Part shown: one piece after another, positions 51,048-61,189 of the stretch
Numbering within the stretch: the first letter of the stretch is position 1
Layout of the letters: the number at the start of each line of letters is the position of its first letter
Assembly: GCA_027451825.1 (NCBI GenBank)
Contig: DAIDHZ010000003.1
Location: forward strand, 41,055 to 105,054
Direction of reading: 5' to 3'
DNA length: 64,000 nucleotides
Origin: Chlamydiota bacterium
GTDB lineage: Bacteria > Chlamydiota > Chlamydiia > Chlamydiales > SM23-39
The notes under the pieces: model-generated
What the model was told of the DNA's origin: nothing
The model's input: the letters and a program-made list of their open reading frames with translations, nothing else
Database searches by the model: none
Made by a program: the position numbers and the translations under genes

Positions 51048-53578
51048 AGCTTCAAAACAATATTAACAAGTTTATTTGGAACATATACCGTTTTCACGAT
51101 TTCTCCCGTAATAAACTTACTGATCTCTGGATGCTCTTGAATATATTTCAGCAATGTTTCTTGAGATTGATCTTTCGGCATTTCAAATTTACCACGGAGT
51201 TTACCGTTGATTTGCACGACATAAGTGACCGTCTCATCTTCTAAATATTTAGGGTCCACAACTGGAATCGGAGCAAAAGTAAGAAGTTGTGAGTCTCCAA
51301 GCACCTCCCACAGCTCTTCTGTGATATGCGGAGCAAAAGGATAGAGCATTTGAACGGCAGATTTAAGACAAGACCTTGGATAAGTATTTAACGGAGTAAA
51401 TGCATTTATAAATTCCATCATCCTAGCAATTGCAGTGTTGAATTGCATCGCTTCAATGTCGTTTGTTACAAAATGGACAAGTCGATGAGTGAGTTTTAAA
51501 GCTTCCAAACTTTCTGTATCCGTAACCTTATCGCTCATCACCATGTCATAGAAACGATTTAAAAACCTGCGACATCCACTCACTGCATTTGTATTCCATA
51601 CCTTTTCTCGATCAAATGGACCCATGAACATTTCATAAAGGCGAAGACTATCTGCACCAAATTCTTCAATCATCTCATCCGGAGAAATCCCATTGAGTTT
51701 TGATTTCGACATTTTATCGATTTGAGAAACCAGCTCTTGTCCTGTTTGTGAAAAAAATCCCCCCTCTTTTTCAACAACTTCCTCCGGAGAAAGATATCCT
51801 CCTCCCGGCAATTTATAAGAACGAGCTGTGACAAGGCCTTGATTACGAAGCGTCATGAAAGGCTCTAATGTATGGACTAAGCCGCAATCATAAAGTACTT
51901 TATGCCAAAATCTTGCATACAAAAGATGGAGCACCGCATGTTCAATGCCGCCCACATAAAGATCGACCGGCATCCAGTACTTTTCCGCCTCTTCACTCCA
52001 GGCGCTTTTCACATTTTTAGGATCGCAAAAACGAAGATAATACCAGCAAGAGCCTGCCCATTGCGGCATCGTATTTGTTTCTCGAAGCGCTTTTTTCTTT
52101 GTTTTTGGGTCGATTATTTCAACCCACTGTCTCACTTTAGAGAGAGGGCTTTCTCCGGAAGCTGCTGGCTTATAATCATCAAGGCTTGGAGGCATTAATG
52201 GAAGCTCATCCAAATCTAAAGCACGCATTGTTTGATCTTCAAAATGAAGAATCGGAATGGGCTCTCCCCAATATCTTTGCCTGGAAAAAAGCCAATCTCG
52301 AAGCTTATAATGGACCGATTTTTTGCCCTTTTGATGTTTTTCTAACCAGGCAATCACCTTTTGTTTAGACTCTTCAGAATAAAGACCGTCAATGGATAAA
52401 TCTTTGAAAGAACTTTGAATAGACGGCCCATCCCCTGTCCAGCATTGATTTCCTGCAAATACCTCTTCTGCAATTTCCTGAGACTCAGGCCTTTTTACAA
52501 CAATGATGGGAAGGTGATACTTTTTCGCAAAAGTAAAATCTCTCTCATCGTGCGCCGGGACTCCCATCACAATTGCAGTTCCATATCCCATCAATACATA
52601 ATCGGCGACCCAAATTGGGATTTTCGCACCGTTGACCGGATTGATCGCATAAGATCCTGTCCAAACTCCAGTCTTATCTTTTGCTAAGTCAGTTCGATCC
52701 AAATCCGTTTTTTGAGCAGTTAGATTCAAATAGGCATCCACTTCCTTTTTTTGCGAAGAAGTCACTATATTTTGAACCAAAGGATGTTCCGGAGCGATCG
52801 CAAGAAACGTAACGCCAAATAACGTATCGGGACATGTCGTAAAGACAGGCATCTCTTCTTTTGTAGATTCTTCTACAAAAGAGACCAAAGAGCCTTCGCT
52901 TTTACCAATCCAATTGATCTGCAGTCTTTTTAAATGATCCGGCCAATCCAAAAGATCTAAATCCTGAATCAATCGATCTGCATACGCTGTAATTTTTAAA
53001 ATCCACTGCTTTAAAGGTCTTCTTTCAACGGGATATCCCCCTTCTTTGGAGACTCCATTTTCAACCTCTTCATTGGCTAAAACCGTTCCCAAAACAGGAC
53101 AAAAGTTCACATTCATTTCCGCTTCATAGGCAAGACCCTTTTCAAAGAGCTTGGTAAAGATCCACTGAGTCCATTTATAATAAGAAGCGTCGCTCGTTGC
53201 AATCTCTCGACTCCAATCATAGCTAAACCCTAAAGACTCTAATTGTTTTCGATATGTAGAAATATTGGCTTTCGTAGTGACTGCCGGATGGGTCCCTGTT
53301 CGAATGGCATATTGCTCCGCAGGAAGACCAAAACTATCCCACCCCATTGGATGCAAAACATTGAATCCCTTTTGTCTTTTGTAGCGCGCTAAGATATCCG
53401 TTCCCGTATATCCTGTGACATGGCCCACATGAAGACCTGCCCCCGAAGGATAAGGGAACATGTCCAAGACATAATATTTCGGTTTATTCCAATCAATTTC
53501 CGATTTAAAAATCTGCTTTTCTTTCCAAATGGCTTGCCATTTTTTTTCAATGGCTCTAGGATCGTATTTTTTTTTCAT
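51044..53578 (-). CDS. leuS: Leucyl-tRNA synthetase
   Basis: LeuRS charges tRNA-Leu. The start is set at ATG 53578 (KKKYDPRAIEKKW), giving 844 residues; a longer frame of 50 codons reaches into the divergent MBL gene and is rejected. Motifs are PYPSGAGLHVGHVTGYT (HIGH), the CP1 editing domain (TCPDTLFGVTF), and KMSKSKLNG. It overlaps waaA by ATGA. The MBL gene is divergent, 52 bases away. Confidence 0.96.
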   Translation of the reverse strand: MKKKYDPRAIEKKWQAIWKEKQIFKSEIDWNKPKYYVLDMFPYPSGAGLHVGHVTGYTGTDILARYKRQKGFNVLHPMGWDSFGLPAEQYAIRTGTHPAVTTKANISTYRKQLESLGFSYDWSREIATSDASYYKWTQWIFTKLFEKGLAYEAEMNVNFCPVLGTVLANEEVENGVSKEGGYPVERRPLKQWILKITAYADRLIQDLDLLDWPDHLKRLQINWIGKSEGSLVSFVEESTKEEMPVFTTCPDTLFGVTFLAIAPEHPLVQNIVTSSQKKEVDAYLNLTAQKTDLDRTDLAKDKTGVWTGSYAINPVNGAKIPIWVADYVLMGYGTAIVMGVPAHDERDFTFAKKYHLPIIVVKRPESQEIAEEVFAGNQCWTGDGPSIQSSFKDLSIDGLYSEESKQKVIAWLEKHQKGKKSVHYKLRDWLFSRQRYWGEPIPILHFEDQTMRALDLDELPLMPPSLDDYKPAASGESPLSKVRQWVEIIDPKTKKKALRETNTMPQWAGSCWYYLRFCDPKNVKSAWSEEAEKYWMPVDLYVGGIEHAVLHLLYARFWHKVLYDCGLVHTLEPFMTLRNQGLVTARSYKLPGGGYLSPEEVVEKEGGFFSQTGQELVSQIDKMSKSKLNGISPDEMIEEFGADSLRLYEMFMGPFDREKVWNTNAVSGCRRFLNRFYDMVMSDKVTDTESLEALKLTHRLVHFVTNDIEAMQFNTAIARMMEFINAFTPLNTYPRSCLKSAVQMLYPFAPHITEELWEVLGDSQLLTFAPIPVVDPKYLEDETVTYVVQINGKLRGKFEMPKDQSQETLLKYIQEHPEISKFITGEIVKTVYVPNKLVNIVLKL

Positions 53579-53630
53579 AAGAAACCATTTTAAAAGAAGA
53601 AAACTTTTTACTCTATAGAATCTTTTTGTT

Positions 53631-54584
53631 ATGCAAAAAATTAATATGTCAAAATTTATAAATCCACACTTTTCTCGTGTATATCCAACAGTTTTGGATT
53701 TTTTACGTTGGAAATTGGGTTTTTGCAAATCGTCTAAAGAAGAATTACACCCGCCTTCTCATTTTTCTTATCCGGCAGAAGCTCCTCATTTTATAGATCA
53801 TTCATCCTACGGTGTTTGGATAGGGCATTCTTCATTTTTGATCGCTTCGCAAAACATCCATTTTTTAACAGATCCTGTATGGAGCTCTCATTGCAGTCCA
53901 ATTCCTATCCCTGTTTTTAAAAGAAAAAGAGAACCCCCTACCCCATTAACAAATTTACCACGCATCGATGCCGTTTTCATTTCACACAATCATTACGATC
54001 ACCTCGATGCAAAGACCATCTTAAAACTTCATGAATTAGACCCTGATATTCAGTGGATTGTCCCTAAACAATTGTCTTCATGGTTTTATAAAAGAAAAAT
54101 CTACAATGTCATTGAATTAGGTTGGTGGGAATCTTTTAATGATCTTAGATTTCGAGTCACTGCAGTTCCTGCGCAACATTTTTCAGGAAGAACCCTTTGG
54201 GACAAAAACAAAACTCATTGGAATGGATATGTCGTAGAAGTTGGACATAAAAAATTCTACTTTGTTGGAGATACGGGATATAACACCCATGATTTTAAAG
54301 AGATTGGCAATCGATGGGAGGCAATGGATTTAAGTTTAATTCCTATCGGCGTTTATGTCCCAAAGACATTTATGGCTCCTGTTCATATAAGTCCTTATGA
54401 AGCAGTCCAAATTCATGAAGATGTACATTCTCGACTTTCCATAGGAATGCACTGGAAAACATTTTATTTATCTGAAGAGTCTTTTGAAAGACCCCCTTAC
54501 GATCTTTATCTCGCCATGAAAGAAAAAAAACTTCCATTCAACTCCTTTCTTCCTTTAGATATTGGCTGTTACTTCAATTGGTGA
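53631..54584 (+). CDS. Metallo-beta-lactamase-fold hydrolase, NAPE-PLD/UlaG-like
   Basis: The 317-residue protein has the MBL-fold metal motif SHNHYDHLD, upstream GHSSFLI and LTDPVWSS, DTGYNTHDF, and a late HWKTFYLSEE, a combination typical of NAPE-PLD-like (phospholipase D type) and UlaG-like hydrolases. ATG 53646 is an alternative start. The substrate is unknown; a lipid phosphodiester is possible. It runs to 36 bases before the ddl tandem gene and may be in the same unit. Confidence 0.88.
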   Translation: MQKINMSKFINPHFSRVYPTVLDFLRWKLGFCKSSKEELHPPSHFSYPAEAPHFIDHSSYGVWIGHSSFLIASQNIHFLTDPVWSSHCSPIPIPVFKRKREPPTPLTNLPRIDAVFISHNHYDHLDAKTILKLHELDPDIQWIVPKQLSSWFYKRKIYNVIELGWWESFNDLRFRVTAVPAQHFSGRTLWDKNKTHWNGYVVEVGHKKFYFVGDTGYNTHDFKEIGNRWEAMDLSLIPIGVYVPKTFMAPVHISPYEAVQIHEDVHSRLSIGMHWKTFYLSEESFERPPYDLYLAMKEKKLPFNSFLPLDIGCYFNW

Positions 54585-54619
54585 TTGAAAATTTTAAATC
54601 GCAAGGGTAACGTGGATCT

Positions 54620-56887
54620 ATGCTTAAAATTGCAATTATCTGCGGCGGCCCTTCTCTAGAGCGTGGGATCTCTTTAAATTCCGCGAGATCTTTAATGGAT
54701 CATCTTCCTTCTCACCACTTTGAAATCTTTCCTTTTTATGTAGATTCAAATCGTCAATTTTATCAGATCTCCCCTTCTCAGCTCTATTCAAATACTCCTT
54801 CGGATTTTGACTTTAAGCTCGCACAAATTGCAACAAAGCTGAAACTTGAAACACTAGAATCTCTTTTAAAACATGTAGATCTTGTATTCCCTGTCATTCA
54901 TGGCCCTTTTGGTGAAGATGGAGAACTTCAAGAGATGTTAGAAAAAATGAACGTCCCCTTTATTGGCTGCGACAGTCAAACATGCAAAGAGATTTTCTTG
55001 AAACATAAAGCCAATCAAAAGCTAAAACGTTTAGGATTCAATGTTCAAAAATCCACCGTCATCACTCCAAAAACAAAAAAGATCCCAGACATTCATCAAA
55101 GAACCATCATCAAGCCATCTTCAGGAGGATCCTCAATCGGGGTCTATTCTGTAACAAACAAGCAAGAAGCGATTGAAAAAATCAATCTTCTTTTTTCTTT
55201 ATTTGAAGATAAACACGTCCTTTTAGAGCCTTTTTGCCAAGGTAAAGAATTCACTGTTGTTGTGGTGGATCATCCCGTCAAAGGACCGATTGCATTCACG
55301 CCTACGGAAATTGAAACCTCTTACGAGAATCATCAAATTTTTGATTATCGAAAAAAATACCTTCCCACCAACCAAACATATTATCATACACCGCCTCGTT
55401 TTGAACAAACCATCATTGATCAAATTCAATCTCAAGCGAAAGAGTTATTTATTAAATTCAATGTCAAAGACATGATTCGAATGGATGGTTGGCTGATGCC
55501 GAACGGCGATCTTTATTTTTCCGATTTTAATGTCGCTTGCGGCTTAGAGCAAAATAGCTTTTTATTTCGACAAGCAGCCGTTGCTGGCTTTAGTCATGAA
55601 GAAATCCTTCTACTTGTCATTGAAAATGCATGCAAAAGATACAAAATCCCATTTACAAATCAAAAAACCAATCTCTTCAAAGAAAAACAAAAAGTCTTTG
55701 TTCTTTTTGGTGGACATAATGCGGAAAGGCAGGTCTCTTTAATGAGCGGGACAAACGTATGGCTAAAACTCCTGCGTTCTGAAAAATATGAGCCCATCCC
55801 TTTCTATTTAGATCCGACTGAATCTGTTTGGAAGCTTCCCTATCCATTTGCACTCAATCACACAGTCGAAGAAATTCTTGCAAACTGTTTAAAAAGTCAA
55901 ATCTCTTCAATGCCTCTCTCCGAATGGATCTCCTTTGCTAAAAAAGAAAACGCTTTCATATTCATTGCTCTTCATGGAGGAATCGGAGAAAATGGAATTC
56001 TTCAACAAAAACTCGAAGAGGCAAACCTTCCCTTCAATGGCTCTCATTCAGAAACGTCTTTCCTTTGTATGGATAAGCAATTGACCGGAGAAACAATTCA
56101 AGCAGCAAAAATCCCAGATATTCTTTCTCTTCCTAAAGAAGTCATTTCTTTTTCAAATGAGCCAATTGCAAAACTGCTTTACCCGGAAAACTTTTTCGAT
56201 AAAATCAAAGAAAAATTTCATGCAAAAAGACTGATCATCAAACCCAAAGAAGATGGATGTTCGGCAGGGATTGTTCTTTTAGAAAGTCAAGATGACTTCG
56301 AAAGGTACGCCTCTTTTGTAAAAAATAAAAAAGGACAAATTCCCGCCTTTTCATTTGCAAGACAATTTCTTCCCATCGAGATGCCATCATGTTCACAAGA
56401 ATTTCTTTTAGAGCCTTATATCGAAACGGACCTTATCATGCTTCAAAAAGGCGAGCTTCGCATTGCCACAAAAACAGGCTGGATAGAACTCACTGTCGGG
56501 GTTATGGAAGAAAGTGGCAAATATCGATCGCTCAATCCAAGTATTACTGTTGCTGAAGGCTGCGTGTTAAGTTTAGAAGAAAAATTTCAAGGAGGCACCG
56601 GAATTAATATCACTCCGCCTCCGGAAAATATCATCTCATCTTCTCTTCTAAAAAAACTCAAAACTCTCATCGAACAGACAGCTCAAATTTTAAAGATTCG
56701 AGGATATGCCAGACTCGATGTGTTTTTTCATCGATTCACAGCTCAAATGATTGTGATTGAAGCCAACACATTGCCGGCACTGACACCATCGACCGTGATC
56801 TATCATCAAGCTCTGACAGAAAATCCCCCTCTTTCCCCAAGAGAATTTTTAGAAAAAATCATCCATCGAGGTTTAAATGTTAACTGA
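54620..56887 (+). CDS. Tandem D-alanine--D-alanine ligase (two Ddl domains in one chain)
   Basis: The 755-residue protein consists of two Ddl (ATP-grasp) units. Unit 1 (1-350) starts [19 protein letters not shown], then [11 protein letters not shown] (91-101), [10 protein letters not shown] (165-174) and [13 protein letters not shown] near the metal site, where the usual Glu is Asp. Unit 2 (360-755) starts [17 protein letters not shown], then [28 protein letters not shown] and [14 protein letters not shown], keeping Glu and Asn. Ddl is normally a single domain of about 300-360 residues, or fused to MurC in Chlamydia. Residues 514-523 are encoded by a piece shared with a palindromic element. 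Overlaps xfp by 11 bases. Confidence 0.9.
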   Translation: MLKIAIICGGPSLERGISLNSARSLMDHLPSHHFEIFPFYVDSNRQFYQISPSQLYSNTPSDFDFKLAQIATKLKLETLESLLKHVDLVFPVIHGPFGEDGELQEMLEKMNVPFIGCDSQTCKEIFLKHKANQKLKRLGFNVQKSTVITPKTKKIPDIHQRTIIKPSSGGSSIGVYSVTNKQEAIEKINLLFSLFEDKHVLLEPFCQGKEFTVVVVDHPVKGPIAFTPTEIETSYENHQIFDYRKKYLPTNQTYYHTPPRFEQTIIDQIQSQAKELFIKFNVKDMIRMDGWLMPNGDLYFSDFNVACGLEQNSFLFRQAAVAGFSHEEILLLVIENACKRYKIPFTNQKTNLFKEKQKVFVLFGGHNAERQVSLMSGTNVWLKLLRSEKYEPIPFYLDPTESVWKLPYPFALNHTVEEILANCLKSQISSMPLSEWISFAKKENAFIFIALHGGIGENGILQQKLEEANLPFNGSHSETSFLCMDKQLTGETIQAAKIPDILSLPKEVISFSNEPIAKLLYPENFFDKIKEKFHAKRLIIKPKEDGCSAGIVLLESQDDFERYASFVKNKKGQIPAFSFARQFLPIEMPSCSQEFLLEPYIETDLIMLQKGELRIATKTGWIELTVGVMEESGKYRSLNPSITVAEGCVLSLEEKFQGGTGINITPPPENIISSSLLKKLKTLIEQTAQILKIRGYARLDVFFHRFTAQMIVIEANTLPALTPSTVIYHQALTENPPLSPREFLEKIIHRGLNVN
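56159..56186 (+). repeat. Palindrome fragment inside the ddl coding sequence
   Basis: The 28 bases starting GAGCCAATTGCAAAACTGCT match the reverse complement of 23942-23969, the right arm of palindromic element copy 4, at 27 of 28 positions (one A/G difference). The fragment is in frame and encodes [10 protein letters not shown] in the second Ddl unit, between a Ser/Thr-rich turn and IIKPKEDG. No inverted partner is seen nearby, so only one arm is present. Confidence 0.75.
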
Positions 56888-59225
56888 ACAAGAACTCACT
56901 CTTATGGACGCTTATTGGAGAGCTGCCAATTATATTTCAGTAGGTCAAGTATACCTTCTTGACAATCCTCTCTTAAAAGAACCTCTGAAGCTAGAACACA
57001 TCAAACCTCGTCTTCTTGGGCATTTTGGGACAACGCCGGGATTAAATCTTGTCTATGTCCATATGAACCGAGCCATTAAAAAATTCGACTTAAACGCCAT
57101 CTTCATTACAGGCCCAGGTCATGGTGGCCCTGCTTTAGTTGCAAATGCCTATTTGGAAGGATCATACTGCGAATTTTATCCCCACATCACACAAGATGAG
57201 GAAGGATTAAAACATCTTTTTAAGCAATTTTCATTTCCGGGAGGCATCCCAAGCCATGCAGCTGCCGATACTCCGGGATCCATTCATGAAGGAGGCGAAT
57301 TAGGCTACTCTTTATGTCATGCATTTGGAGCTGCTTTTGACAATCCCGATCTTTTTGTCTGTTGTGTAGTTGGAGATGGAGAAGCTGAAACGGGAGCACT
57401 TGCAACAAGCTGGCATTCAAATAAGTTCTTAAATCCAAAAACCGATGGAGCAGTTCTTCCGATCTTGCACTTAAATGGATATAAAATTGCAAATCCCACA
57501 GTGCTTGCAAGAATCAGTCACAAAGAATTAGAAGAACTCATGAAAGGCTATGGATATAAGCCTTATTTTGTAGAAGGAGACGATCCTAAAAAGGTGCACG
57601 TTTCTTTCAGTGCAACACTTGATATCGTCATTCAAGAGATCAAAGAAATCCAAAGAAAAGCAAGAATGCTAAAAGAGATCGAAAGACCTCTATGGCCGAT
57701 GATCATTTTAAAAACTCCCAAAGGTTGGACGGGTCCTAAAATAATCGATGGGCTCCAAATTGAAAATAGCTGGAGATCGCACCAAGTTCCGATCACTGAT
57801 TTTAAAGAAAAAAAAGAACACATTCAAGAACTCGAAAAATGGCTTAAAAGCTACCGCCCCGAAGAGCTTTTCGATAAAAATGGAAAAATCAAAGAAGAGA
57901 TTCAAAAGCTCTCTCCCTTAAAAGAAAAAAGAATGGGAGCATCCCCTTATGCCAATGGAGGGCTTCTTTTAAAACCTTTAAAAACACCAGAACTCAAAGA
58001 ATTTGCCATAAAAATCAAAAGTCCCGGCAAAGAATTGGCTGAGTCGACACGCATCTTAGGGAACTTTTTAAAAAAAACAATCCTACTCAATCAAGATCTC
58101 AATCATTTTCGCATCTTTGGTCCTGATGAGACAGCATCCAATCGACTGAGCGCTCTTTTTGACGTCACAAATCGTGTATTTTGGGGCAATATTTTACCTA
58201 CAGACGATCACGAAGCTCATTCAGGGCGCGTGATGGAAGTCTTGAGCGAACATCTTTGCCAAGGCTGGTTAGAAGGGTATCTTTTAACAGGTCGCCATGG
58301 ATTTTTCTCTTGCTACGAAGCGTTTATCCATATTATCGACTCCATGTTCAATCAGCATGCGAAATGGCTCAAAGCATCTGCATCCATTCCCTGGAGAAAA
58401 CCGATCGCCTCTTTAAACTATCTCCTCACTTCCCATGTGTGGAGACAAGATCATAATGGATTTTCTCATCAAGATCCTGGATTTATCGATCACGTTTGCA
58501 ATAAAAAAGCATCCATTGTCCGCGTCTATCTTCCTCCTGATGCCAATACTCTTCTATCAGTGGCGGATCATTGTTTAAAATCACGAAATTACGTCAATGT
58601 GATCGTGGCAGGGAAACAACCTGAGCTTCAATATCTTAACATTGATGATGCAATCCTTCATTGTAAAAGAGGAGTTGGCATTTGGCAATGGGCGAGCAAT
58701 TGTCAAAATGAAGAGCCTGATCTTGTCATGGCATGCTGCGGAGACGTCCCCACCCTTGAAACACTGGCAGCGGTTGATATTTTAAGAAAACAAGTTCCCT
58801 CTTTAAAGGTTCGAGTCGTCAATGTCGTCGATTTAATGGTCTTAGAGCCTCCGAAATTTCATCCACATGGACTTTCATCCGATGAATTCGATGCGCTATT
58901 TACCAAAGACAAGCCCATCCTTTTTGCCTTCCATGGATATCCCAACTTAATCCATCGTCTGACCTATCGATGCACCAATCATCAAAATCTGCATGTCAAT
59001 GGATATCGAGAAGAAGGAACAACCACAACACCCTTTGATATGGTCGTCTTAAATAGATTAGACCGCTTCACTCTTGTGAAAGATGCTTTAAAGCACACAC
59101 ATGTTGATCCAAAAATCCAACAAAAAATCACCGAAGAAATGGATCAAAAACTCAAAATGCATAAAGAATACATTCAGCAAAGGGGCGAAGATCTCCCCGA
59201 GGTACAAAATTGGGTATGGGATTGA
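56877..59225 (+). CDS. xfp: Xylulose-5-phosphate/fructose-6-phosphate phosphoketolase
   Basis: The thiamine-diphosphate enzyme splits xylulose-5-P or fructose-6-P with phosphate to acetyl-phosphate. The 782-residue protein (usual about 790) has [53 protein letters not shown] and [13 protein letters not shown] (ThDP pocket), then [10 protein letters not shown] and a C-terminal [14 protein letters not shown]. Its start overlaps ddl by 11 bases and its end overlaps ackA by 10, so it is in the same transcription unit. A classical Chlamydia lacks this route; here it may produce acetyl-P for ATP. Confidence 0.95.
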   Translation: MLTEQELTLMDAYWRAANYISVGQVYLLDNPLLKEPLKLEHIKPRLLGHFGTTPGLNLVYVHMNRAIKKFDLNAIFITGPGHGGPALVANAYLEGSYCEFYPHITQDEEGLKHLFKQFSFPGGIPSHAAADTPGSIHEGGELGYSLCHAFGAAFDNPDLFVCCVVGDGEAETGALATSWHSNKFLNPKTDGAVLPILHLNGYKIANPTVLARISHKELEELMKGYGYKPYFVEGDDPKKVHVSFSATLDIVIQEIKEIQRKARMLKEIERPLWPMIILKTPKGWTGPKIIDGLQIENSWRSHQVPITDFKEKKEHIQELEKWLKSYRPEELFDKNGKIKEEIQKLSPLKEKRMGASPYANGGLLLKPLKTPELKEFAIKIKSPGKELAESTRILGNFLKKTILLNQDLNHFRIFGPDETASNRLSALFDVTNRVFWGNILPTDDHEAHSGRVMEVLSEHLCQGWLEGYLLTGRHGFFSCYEAFIHIIDSMFNQHAKWLKASASIPWRKPIASLNYLLTSHVWRQDHNGFSHQDPGFIDHVCNKKASIVRVYLPPDANTLLSVADHCLKSRNYVNVIVAGKQPELQYLNIDDAILHCKRGVGIWQWASNCQNEEPDLVMACCGDVPTLETLAAVDILRKQVPSLKVRVVNVVDLMVLEPPKFHPHGLSSDEFDALFTKDKPILFAFHGYPNLIHRLTYRCTNHQNLHVNGYREEGTTTTPFDMVVLNRLDRFTLVKDALKHTHVDPKIQQKITEEMDQKLKMHKEYIQQRGEDLPEVQNWVWD

Positions 59226-60406
59226 AGTTATTTTTAGCGATTAATGAGGGCAGCTCTTCTTTAAAAATGTCCCTATTTGGGAAAAAAGAAAAAACTCTTG
59301 AACTCATTTTAAATGCTCATGCGGATTTAGAAAATATTCAAATCAAAACATCTCAATTTGAACTCACTTACCCGCATCAAGAAAAAACAAGCGATCGAAT
59401 CCTTCTTTTTTTAATTGAAAAGCTCAAAAACGAACTTCATTTTGATTTTTCAAATCTTTCGGCAATTGGGCATCGTTTTATTCATGGATCGAATGAATAT
59501 ACCAAAACCACTCGCATTACCCCTCAAGTGCTTAAAAATCTAGAAAAATTCAATGACTTGGATCCCTTACACAATCCCGGCTGTATCCGTCTCATTAAAG
59601 AAAGCTTCAAACTTTTCGATCCTAAAATCCCTCAATTTGCCGTCTTTGATACCGCGTTTCATCACACACTCCCTCTTCATGCCAAAGAATATGCAATCCC
59701 TCGAAAACTGGCTGAAAAATATCATATCAGAAAATATGGCTTTCACGGGATTTCACACGCTTACCTTGCAAAAAGACTCATCGAACACACCAAAAATAAA
59801 AAGCAAAAAATCATCTCTTTGCACTTAGGCAGCGGTTGCTCGATCACGGCCATCCGAAATGGCATTTCTATTGACACCTCCATGGGATTTAGTCCATGCA
59901 GCGGGCTTGTCATGGGAACAAGAGTCGGAGATATCGATTTTACTGTATTGGAATATCTTTCTAAAAAAACAAAAAAAGGGATCCAAGAACTCACTCATCT
60001 TCTCAACTTTGAGTCAGGTCTTTTAGGCCTTAGCTCTGAAAGCGCAGACTTTCGAACCATTCTCTCTAAAGCCCCGCACAATTCTCATTGCCGTTTAGCC
60101 TTGGATCTTTTTTGTTATCGTATCCTTCACTACATCGGAGCCTATCATGCAATCCTTCAAGGAGTCGATTCCATCATCTTTGCAGGCGGTATCGGAGAAA
60201 ATGCAGCTACCTTACGCTCTCAAGTCTGTTCTCAGTTAGAATTTTTAGGCGTTAAATTAAGTCTCGATCTCAATGAAAAAGCAATCCATCTAGCTTTGGG
60301 TGAAATAAGAGAAATCTCTCACGCTTCTTCCAAAATTAATGTTTATGTGATTGCAACCGACGAAAATCGCTTAATCGCTGAGGAAGCTCTTTTTCATCTA
60401 TCATAA
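59216..60406 (+). CDS. ackA: Acetate kinase
   Basis: AckA transfers phosphate from acetyl-phosphate to ADP. ATG 59216 gives 396 residues with the ASKHA motifs [16 protein letters not shown] (N-terminal; Asn and Ser conserved though INAGSSS is usual), [54 protein letters not shown] and FAGGIGENA. It overlaps xfp by 10 bases, a clear metabolic pair. The first Gly-to-Glu change in INEGSSS is a small oddity. A TTG six bases upstream is less likely. Confidence 0.95.
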   Translation: MGLKLFLAINEGSSSLKMSLFGKKEKTLELILNAHADLENIQIKTSQFELTYPHQEKTSDRILLFLIEKLKNELHFDFSNLSAIGHRFIHGSNEYTKTTRITPQVLKNLEKFNDLDPLHNPGCIRLIKESFKLFDPKIPQFAVFDTAFHHTLPLHAKEYAIPRKLAEKYHIRKYGFHGISHAYLAKRLIEHTKNKKQKIISLHLGSGCSITAIRNGISIDTSMGFSPCSGLVMGTRVGDIDFTVLEYLSKKTKKGIQELTHLLNFESGLLGLSSESADFRTILSKAPHNSHCRLALDLFCYRILHYIGAYHAILQGVDSIIFAGGIGENAATLRSQVCSQLEFLGVKLSLDLNEKAIHLALGEIREISHASSKINVYVIATDENRLIAEEALFHLS

Positions 60407-60526
60407 CAATCATTTCCGTAGGATAAAGAATGATCTGGAAAAGAAAACCAACCCATCTACATCTGCACCTGAGCAAACTTGCCGATCATTACTCAACTTA
60501 CCCTGCTCAAAAGTTCTTTTAATGGT

Positions 60527-60646
60527 GTCATCATCGCATGCACAGAGCTGCCGTTAACACACGCAAATGCTCCAATCACACAGGACCAGTCTATCATCGA
60601 TACAATCCAGGTTTTAGCTCAACGTTTGGTTGCCATGGCTCGTTAA
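60527..60646 (+). pseudogene. Remnant of an aspartate/glutamate racemase gene (C-terminal)
   Basis: One frame reads VIIACTELPLTHANAPITQD then QSIIDTIQVLAQRLVAMAR and a stop. VxxACTELPL is the signature around the second catalytic Cys of Asp/Glu racemases (usual ILGCTEIPL), and the remainder matches their C-terminal helix. The upstream 200 residues are missing, and the 5-prime DNA (60407-60526) shows only fragments in other frames. It is best read as a decayed gene. The intergenic 60407-60772 otherwise holds only the promoter noted next. Confidence 0.55.
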
Positions 60647-60705
60647 AAAACGGCACCCGCACAATCTTTTAAATTGAAAGAATATAATTAAAAATATTTT
60701 TTGCA

Positions 60706-60733
60706 TTGACAGATTAAAATAAATATTTAAAAT
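60706..60733 (+). promoter_or_regulatory. Sigma-70-type promoter for the Gly-rich protein gene
   Basis: TTGACA (60706-60711) and TAAAAT (60728-60733) are separated by 16 bases. The AT-rich spacer and a strong AAGGAGAG ribosome site at about 60760 precede ATG 60773. This makes it the most convincing promoter in the window by eye. Confidence 0.6.
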
Positions 60734-60772
60734 ATCCTCTCTTTATAATTTTCCACTCAAAGGAGAGACACT

Positions 60773-61189
60773 ATGTCTAGTGAAGTAAGTTCTGTTAGTT
60801 CCGATAACTATGATTCATATGATACTTGGACGCGTTCAGAACCTGATTCAGATCTTTCAAATCTTCGCAAAGCAATCTTTTCTTCCACAGGCGATCTTTA
60901 TTCTAAACCCGCCCTCTCTCGCTTCCGCACAGAGAAGTCTTCAATAACTACAATCAAAACAATGGGGATACACAATCAAAGCGGGATTTCTTCTGGGAAA
61001 AGTGGAGGAAGTGGTGAAATTGGAATAGACATAGGTTGGGGTGGAAAAAACGGCATTGACTTCAGTGGACATGCAAAAGGAGAAATTCATGACGACAGAG
61101 GAAATTATGCCGAGATAAAAGCTGAACAAAATAATGATGGAACAGGCAAAGTGAGCATTTCCGCAGGACATAAAGAAGATTCTCGATGA
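60773..61189 (+). CDS. Unknown Ser/Gly-rich 138-residue protein, effector candidate
   Basis: ATG 60773 has a strong AAGGAGAG eight bases upstream and a promoter. The protein begins with a Ser/Asp-rich disordered part (MSSEVSSVSSDNYDSYDTW), then a Gly-rich segment (GKSGGSGEIGIDIGWGGKNGID) and a hydrophilic end (NAE-like AEIKAEQNNDGTGKVSISAG). There is no signal peptide or membrane segment. Composition resembles type III effector N-termini, but that is suggestive only. It overlaps the aspartic-protease-like lipoprotein by ATGA, so the two are co-translated. Confidence 0.6.
   Translation: MSSEVSSVSSDNYDSYDTWTRSEPDSDLSNLRKAIFSSTGDLYSKPALSRFRTEKSSITTIKTMGIHNQSGISSGKSGGSGEIGIDIGWGGKNGIDFSGHAKGEIHDDRGNYAEIKAEQNNDGTGKVSISAGHKEDSR

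Noticed and set aside
53579..53728. 50-codon N-terminal extension of leuS
   Set aside because: It overlaps the divergent MBL gene and is not LeuRS-like; ATG 53578 begins the conserved region.
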